From positions 26,202,526-26,266,525 of the forward strand of contig CM055831.1 of the NCBI GenBank assembly GCA_029582265.1: a stretch of 64,000 nt of DNA, written 5' to 3'. Within the stretch, counting starts at the first letter, position 1. Every line of letters begins with the position of its first letter. Position numbers and translations under genes: made by a program. The notes under the pieces were generated by a model that was not told the origin of the DNA, did no database searches, and saw nothing but the letters and a program-made list of their open reading frames with translations. This document shows positions 62,617-64,000 of the stretch, in pieces. The DNA comes from Zoroaster sp. YZ-2022 (taxonomy: Eukaryota > Echinodermata > Asteroidea > Forcipulatida > Zoroasteridae).

Positions 62617-63174
62617 GCCATTTTAGTTCTGACAATACCCGTTATATGACCTTATCGTGGGGTATTATTTTCAGTCACTGAGTTAATCTACAACTAGCAC
62701 TCTAATTCCATGCCCTGTTGAACGTGATGATATTGTCCCTTTAATGCCCTGCTGCTTAGGAACATGTGTAGCAGTTTAAATTAGTACAAAGAAACTCTTG
62801 ATACTTAGGTATTTTTAGGCAAAAACTCTTTAAGACGATTTACGAAATTGTTTTTTTGATAAATTAACAACCTCATGTTTAAAGAGATACTACCGTCACA
62901 ATCAGAGCAGGATTTTCAACAGGGCATTGAATCGGTGTCCTAGTTTAAGATGAACACGGTAACTGAAAGGTAATGGCTCTTTTATGCAGCAGCAATGGTA
63001 ATATGTCCTTATCATCATGTGGGGTATTATTTTGAGTCAGTGAGTTAATCTAAATCTAGCACTCTGATTCCATGCCCTGTTGATTGTGTGACCTTATCAT
63101 GTGGGTATTATTTTCAGTCATTGAGTTAATCTCTAGAGAATTAGCACTCCAATTCCATGCCCTGTTGATTGTGA
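62617..63174. mobile_element. TTAA-family MITE copies, second version
   Basis: It corresponds to 40858-41410: a right half ending CCCTTTAA at ~62743, then the element with duplicated right half starting TTTAAAGAGATACTACC at ~62879. Confidence 0.75.
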
Positions 63175-63653
63175 AGATTGGGTTCTTAATTACAAACCTG
63201 AGATTCAGTCATAATTAACAATTCTTAGGGACATAGCTAAGCCTTCAATATGTTTGGGATCTTAATTACAAACCTGATTCAGTCATAATTAACAATTCTT
63301 AGGGACATAGCTAAGTCTTCAACAGCAATAGGTCAATAGGTTTGGGTTCTTAATTACAAACCTGATTCAGTCATAATTAACAATTCTTAGGGACATACAA
63401 ATGTAGCTAAGTCTTCAACAGCAATAGGTCAATAGGTTTGGGTTCTTAATTACAAACCTGATTCAGTCATAATTAACAATTCTTAGGGACATAGCTAAGT
63501 CTTCAACAGCAATAGGTCAATAGGTTTGGGTTCTTAATTACAAACCTGATTCAGTCATAATTAACAATTCTTAGGGACATAGCTAAGTCTTCAACAGCAA
63601 TAGGTCAATAGGTTTGGGTTCTTAATTACAAACCTGATTCAGTCATAATTAAG
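63175..63653. repeat. 88-bp array, second version
   Basis: It corresponds to 41411-41893, about 5.5 units. The first unit has lost an AACAGCA-type block. Confidence 0.9.
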
Positions 63654-63667
63654 ACTGTAGTTGATTA

Positions 63668-63919
63668 CTAGTGAATAGACCTTGCTGTTAATAGATAAGA
63701 CATAGGATCATGATAATTGAAAAATACCCAAATGATGAAATTTTCCTGTAAAACTGATGATGGTATTAATCTTCCCTGAAATAAATTCAGTGGATATAAC
63801 TAATTTAATCAGGATGATCCATAATTAGACAAAATGGTCTTGGGTGACAAATGATCCCAAGATTAATCAACATCAACATTGTTGATATGAAATAATCTAT
63901 CCAATATGATATACAATAC
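63668..63919. other. Unique sequence resumes
   Basis: No match elsewhere in the window. AT-rich with no gene recognised. Confidence 0.5.
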
Positions 63920-64000
63920 CATTACTCAACACAGCTGAACTTTGACAATAAAGTTCAATGTACGTCACTGAGCCAATAATACACACAAATGTACACTGCA
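63920..64000 (+). repeat. Dispersed copy of part of the 2571-3291 repeat
   Basis: CAACACAGCTGAACTTT, then AAGTTCAAT, ACGTCA-TGAG and TGTACACTG follow the same order as 2770-2850, with point differences. The copy runs off the window end. Confidence 0.65.

Larger units (their letters stand above)
42412..63667 (+). repeat. Second version of 19323-41909 (probable unmerged contig overlap)
   Basis: Element order and content are the same: hAT remainder, LINE 3' part, two SINEs, 86-bp array, 5S-like fragment, 390-bp MITE, 41-bp array, 51-bp satellite, LINE relic, MITEs and 88-bp array. The left unique part is 6,039 bases in version 1 and 5,505 here; the satellite is 10,273 against 9,453; the right part is 6,275 against 6,298. 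Differences are mostly small indels that fall equally on every element type. They are dense up to ~51380, moderate and insertion-rich to ~56600, and rare afterwards. The match stops exactly where version 1 meets the gap. Confidence 0.93.

Overview
This is an AT-rich eukaryotic (animal) genomic window. A two-exon gene for a TRIM-type RING/B-box/coiled-coil protein with an NHL-like C-terminus, CR1/L2-like non-LTR retrotransposons, a hAT-like DNA transposon, tRNA-Leu-derived SINEs and several fold-back MITE families all point to a metazoan. A core resembling the Deu domain in one SINE, and the TRIM-NHL architecture, fit a marine deuterostome invertebrate (lancelet, hemichordate or echinoderm grade), but that placement is inference and no species is claimed.

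Layout. 1-4976: non-coding DNA with two fold-back MITEs and a tandemly duplicated ~0.5-0.7 kb segment just upstream of the gene. 4987-16686: the TRIM-NHL gene (coding exons 4987-6274 and 16067-16686, 635 codons plus stop). Its 9.8 kb intron holds an 84-bp minisatellite, a 20-bp minisatellite, a MITE, a 1-kb cluster of hairpins embedded in TG repeats, another fold-back and G/C tracts. 17510-17621 is a possible single exon of an unidentified minus-strand gene. 18361-21240: a LINE relic whose endonuclease part is joined directly to the region after the reverse transcriptase, split by a hAT-like element (19079-20290) with a clean 8-bp target duplication. 21652-22202: two tRNA-Leu-headed SINE units. 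22591-24916: an 86-bp array, a 5S-rRNA-like fragment, a TTAA-flanked fold-back MITE and a 41-bp array. 25362-35634: a 10.3-kb satellite of about 200 copies of a 51-bp monomer. 35635-41911: non-coding flank with a LINE 3' relic, MITE copies and an 88-bp array.

41912-42411 is a run of exactly 500 N. Everything after it to 63667 is a second version of 19323-41909, element by element and in the same order. The first ~15 kb of this second version is riddled with small indels and substitutions, while the last ~6.3 kb is almost identical. The most economical reading is an unmerged overlap between two contigs (or two haplotypes) placed end to end, not a biological duplication. The real locus is then about 42 kb, and unique sequence resumes at 63668.

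Only one gene is well supported. No CRISPR array, operon or prokaryotic defence system is present, and no new multi-gene system was found. The most interesting material is repeat biology: the 51-bp satellite, the nested LINE/hAT insertion, the SINE and LINE that share a 3' tail, the TG-linked hairpins, and TTAA-flanked fold-back families.
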